This document shows, piece by piece, positions 63,773 through 64,000 of a stretch of DNA of 64,000 nucleotides (position 1 is its first letter; the number at the start of each line of letters is the position of its first letter). The position numbers and the translations under genes are program-made. The notes under the pieces were generated by a model. It was given only the letters and a program-made list of their open reading frames with translations. It ran no database searches and was not told the origin of the DNA. Source of the DNA: Pseudo-nitzschia pungens (taxonomy: Eukaryota; Bacillariophyta; Bacillariophyceae; Bacillariales; Bacillariaceae); contig CM074769.1 of assembly GCA_037355855.1 (NCBI GenBank), positions 1,922,001-1,986,000 on the forward strand, given 5' to 3'.

Positions 63773-64000
63773 CTACGGTGTTTGCTGCTTCTTGTCCGGA
63801 GCGGGAGCAGCACCCATGAGGTTGAAATTCCGATACGACCTAAAGTTCTCGACGACCGCCATTCCGCAGAGCGTCCCGCAGATCTCCACCAGTATCGTGG
63901 CATCGGGAGCGGCCAGATCGACCCTGCAAGCCGGAAAGAGCTCGAGCATGGCATCGCCGACGATCTTTATGACCGCGCTTCGATCCAGGCTGCTGCAGTT
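63773..64000 (-). CDS. THUMP-domain protein, TAN1/THUMPD1-like (3' end only)
   Basis: An open frame runs from the window edge to TAG at 63773-63775, giving the last 75 residues. The sequence VIKIVGDAMLELFPACRVDLA, then APDATILVEICGTLCGMAVV and ENFRSYRNFNLMG matches the end of the THUMP domain of TAN1/THUMPD1, where a VDLxxPDxxxxVEI strand is followed by a GxxVVxxYxxLxxxNL helix. These proteins bind tRNA and guide Kre33/NAT10 to make N4-acetylcytidine at position 12 of tRNA-Leu and tRNA-Ser. The start and most of the gene lie beyond the window. The short tail (APAPDKKQQTP) after the domain is normal. Confidence 0.75.
   Translation of the reverse strand, partial: NCSSLDRSAVIKIVGDAMLELFPACRVDLAAPDATILVEICGTLCGMAVVENFRSYRNFNLMGAAPAPDKKQQTP

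Overview
The window looks like nuclear DNA from a diatom (stramenopile), probably a raphid pennate. This is inferred from its gene families: PPR-Smr, a CCT-domain protein, a DENND4-type Rab GEF, EED, COX17, COQ7, organellar uL3 and nuclear tRNAs. It also fits the short GT-AG introns (77 to 330 bp), the Asn/Gln/Ser/Asp-rich low-complexity inserts, and a plastid-style presequence on one oxygenase. The species cannot be named from sequence alone. There is no operon logic; genes lie on both strands with 0.2 to 2 kb spacers.

Bases 1 to 14,000 are an accessory, repeat-rich block. A truncated, frame-broken copy of a WWE/PARP gene (361-1440) is followed by a young Ty3/gypsy-type LTR retrotransposon (1813-7472; near-identical LTRs, 5-bp target duplication). 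Next come 1.7 kb of microsatellite-rich DNA, a decayed DDE (IS630/Tc1-mariner-like) transposase (9222-10341) and the intact parental WWE-WWE-PARP gene (11062-13287). The retrotransposon has an in-frame UGA between gag and pol, an apparently gutted protease, a broken gag N-terminus and an integrase frameshift, so it is probably not autonomous.

Bases 14,000 to 33,000 are gene-dense: a class 3 lipase, an AlkB-like 2OG-Fe(II) oxygenase, an orphan 548-aa protein, a zinc-finger protein ending in a CaaX box, a DENND4-like Rab GEF (4 exons), an RsuA-type pseudouridine synthase (3 exons), a leucine-rich-repeat protein and a SOUL haem-binding protein. Bases 33,000 to 34,900 hold a non-autonomous inverted-repeat element with TA at its ends and further inverted repeats inside it.

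Bases 34,900 to 64,000 carry a small protein with a PP1-docking motif, a PH-PP2C phosphatase whose PH domain is split by long inserts, TATA-binding protein, COX17, a tRNA-Asp/tRNA-Ala pair, a Polycomb EED homologue with five SUMO-interacting motifs and a UBA domain, COQ7, a CCT-domain regulator, a PPR-Smr protein, organellar ribosomal protein uL3, a TPM-domain/RING membrane protein, and the 3' end of a TAN1/THUMPD1-like gene at the edge.

The most unusual objects are the EED-SIM-UBA protein, the TPM-RING fusion, and a recurrent intergenic motif (GTAAGGTTA / TAACCTTAC with GTAC-rich flanks) found near many gene starts but not noticed in exons. Introns were placed by eye from GT-AG sites, reading frame and family alignment, so exon ends are predictions.
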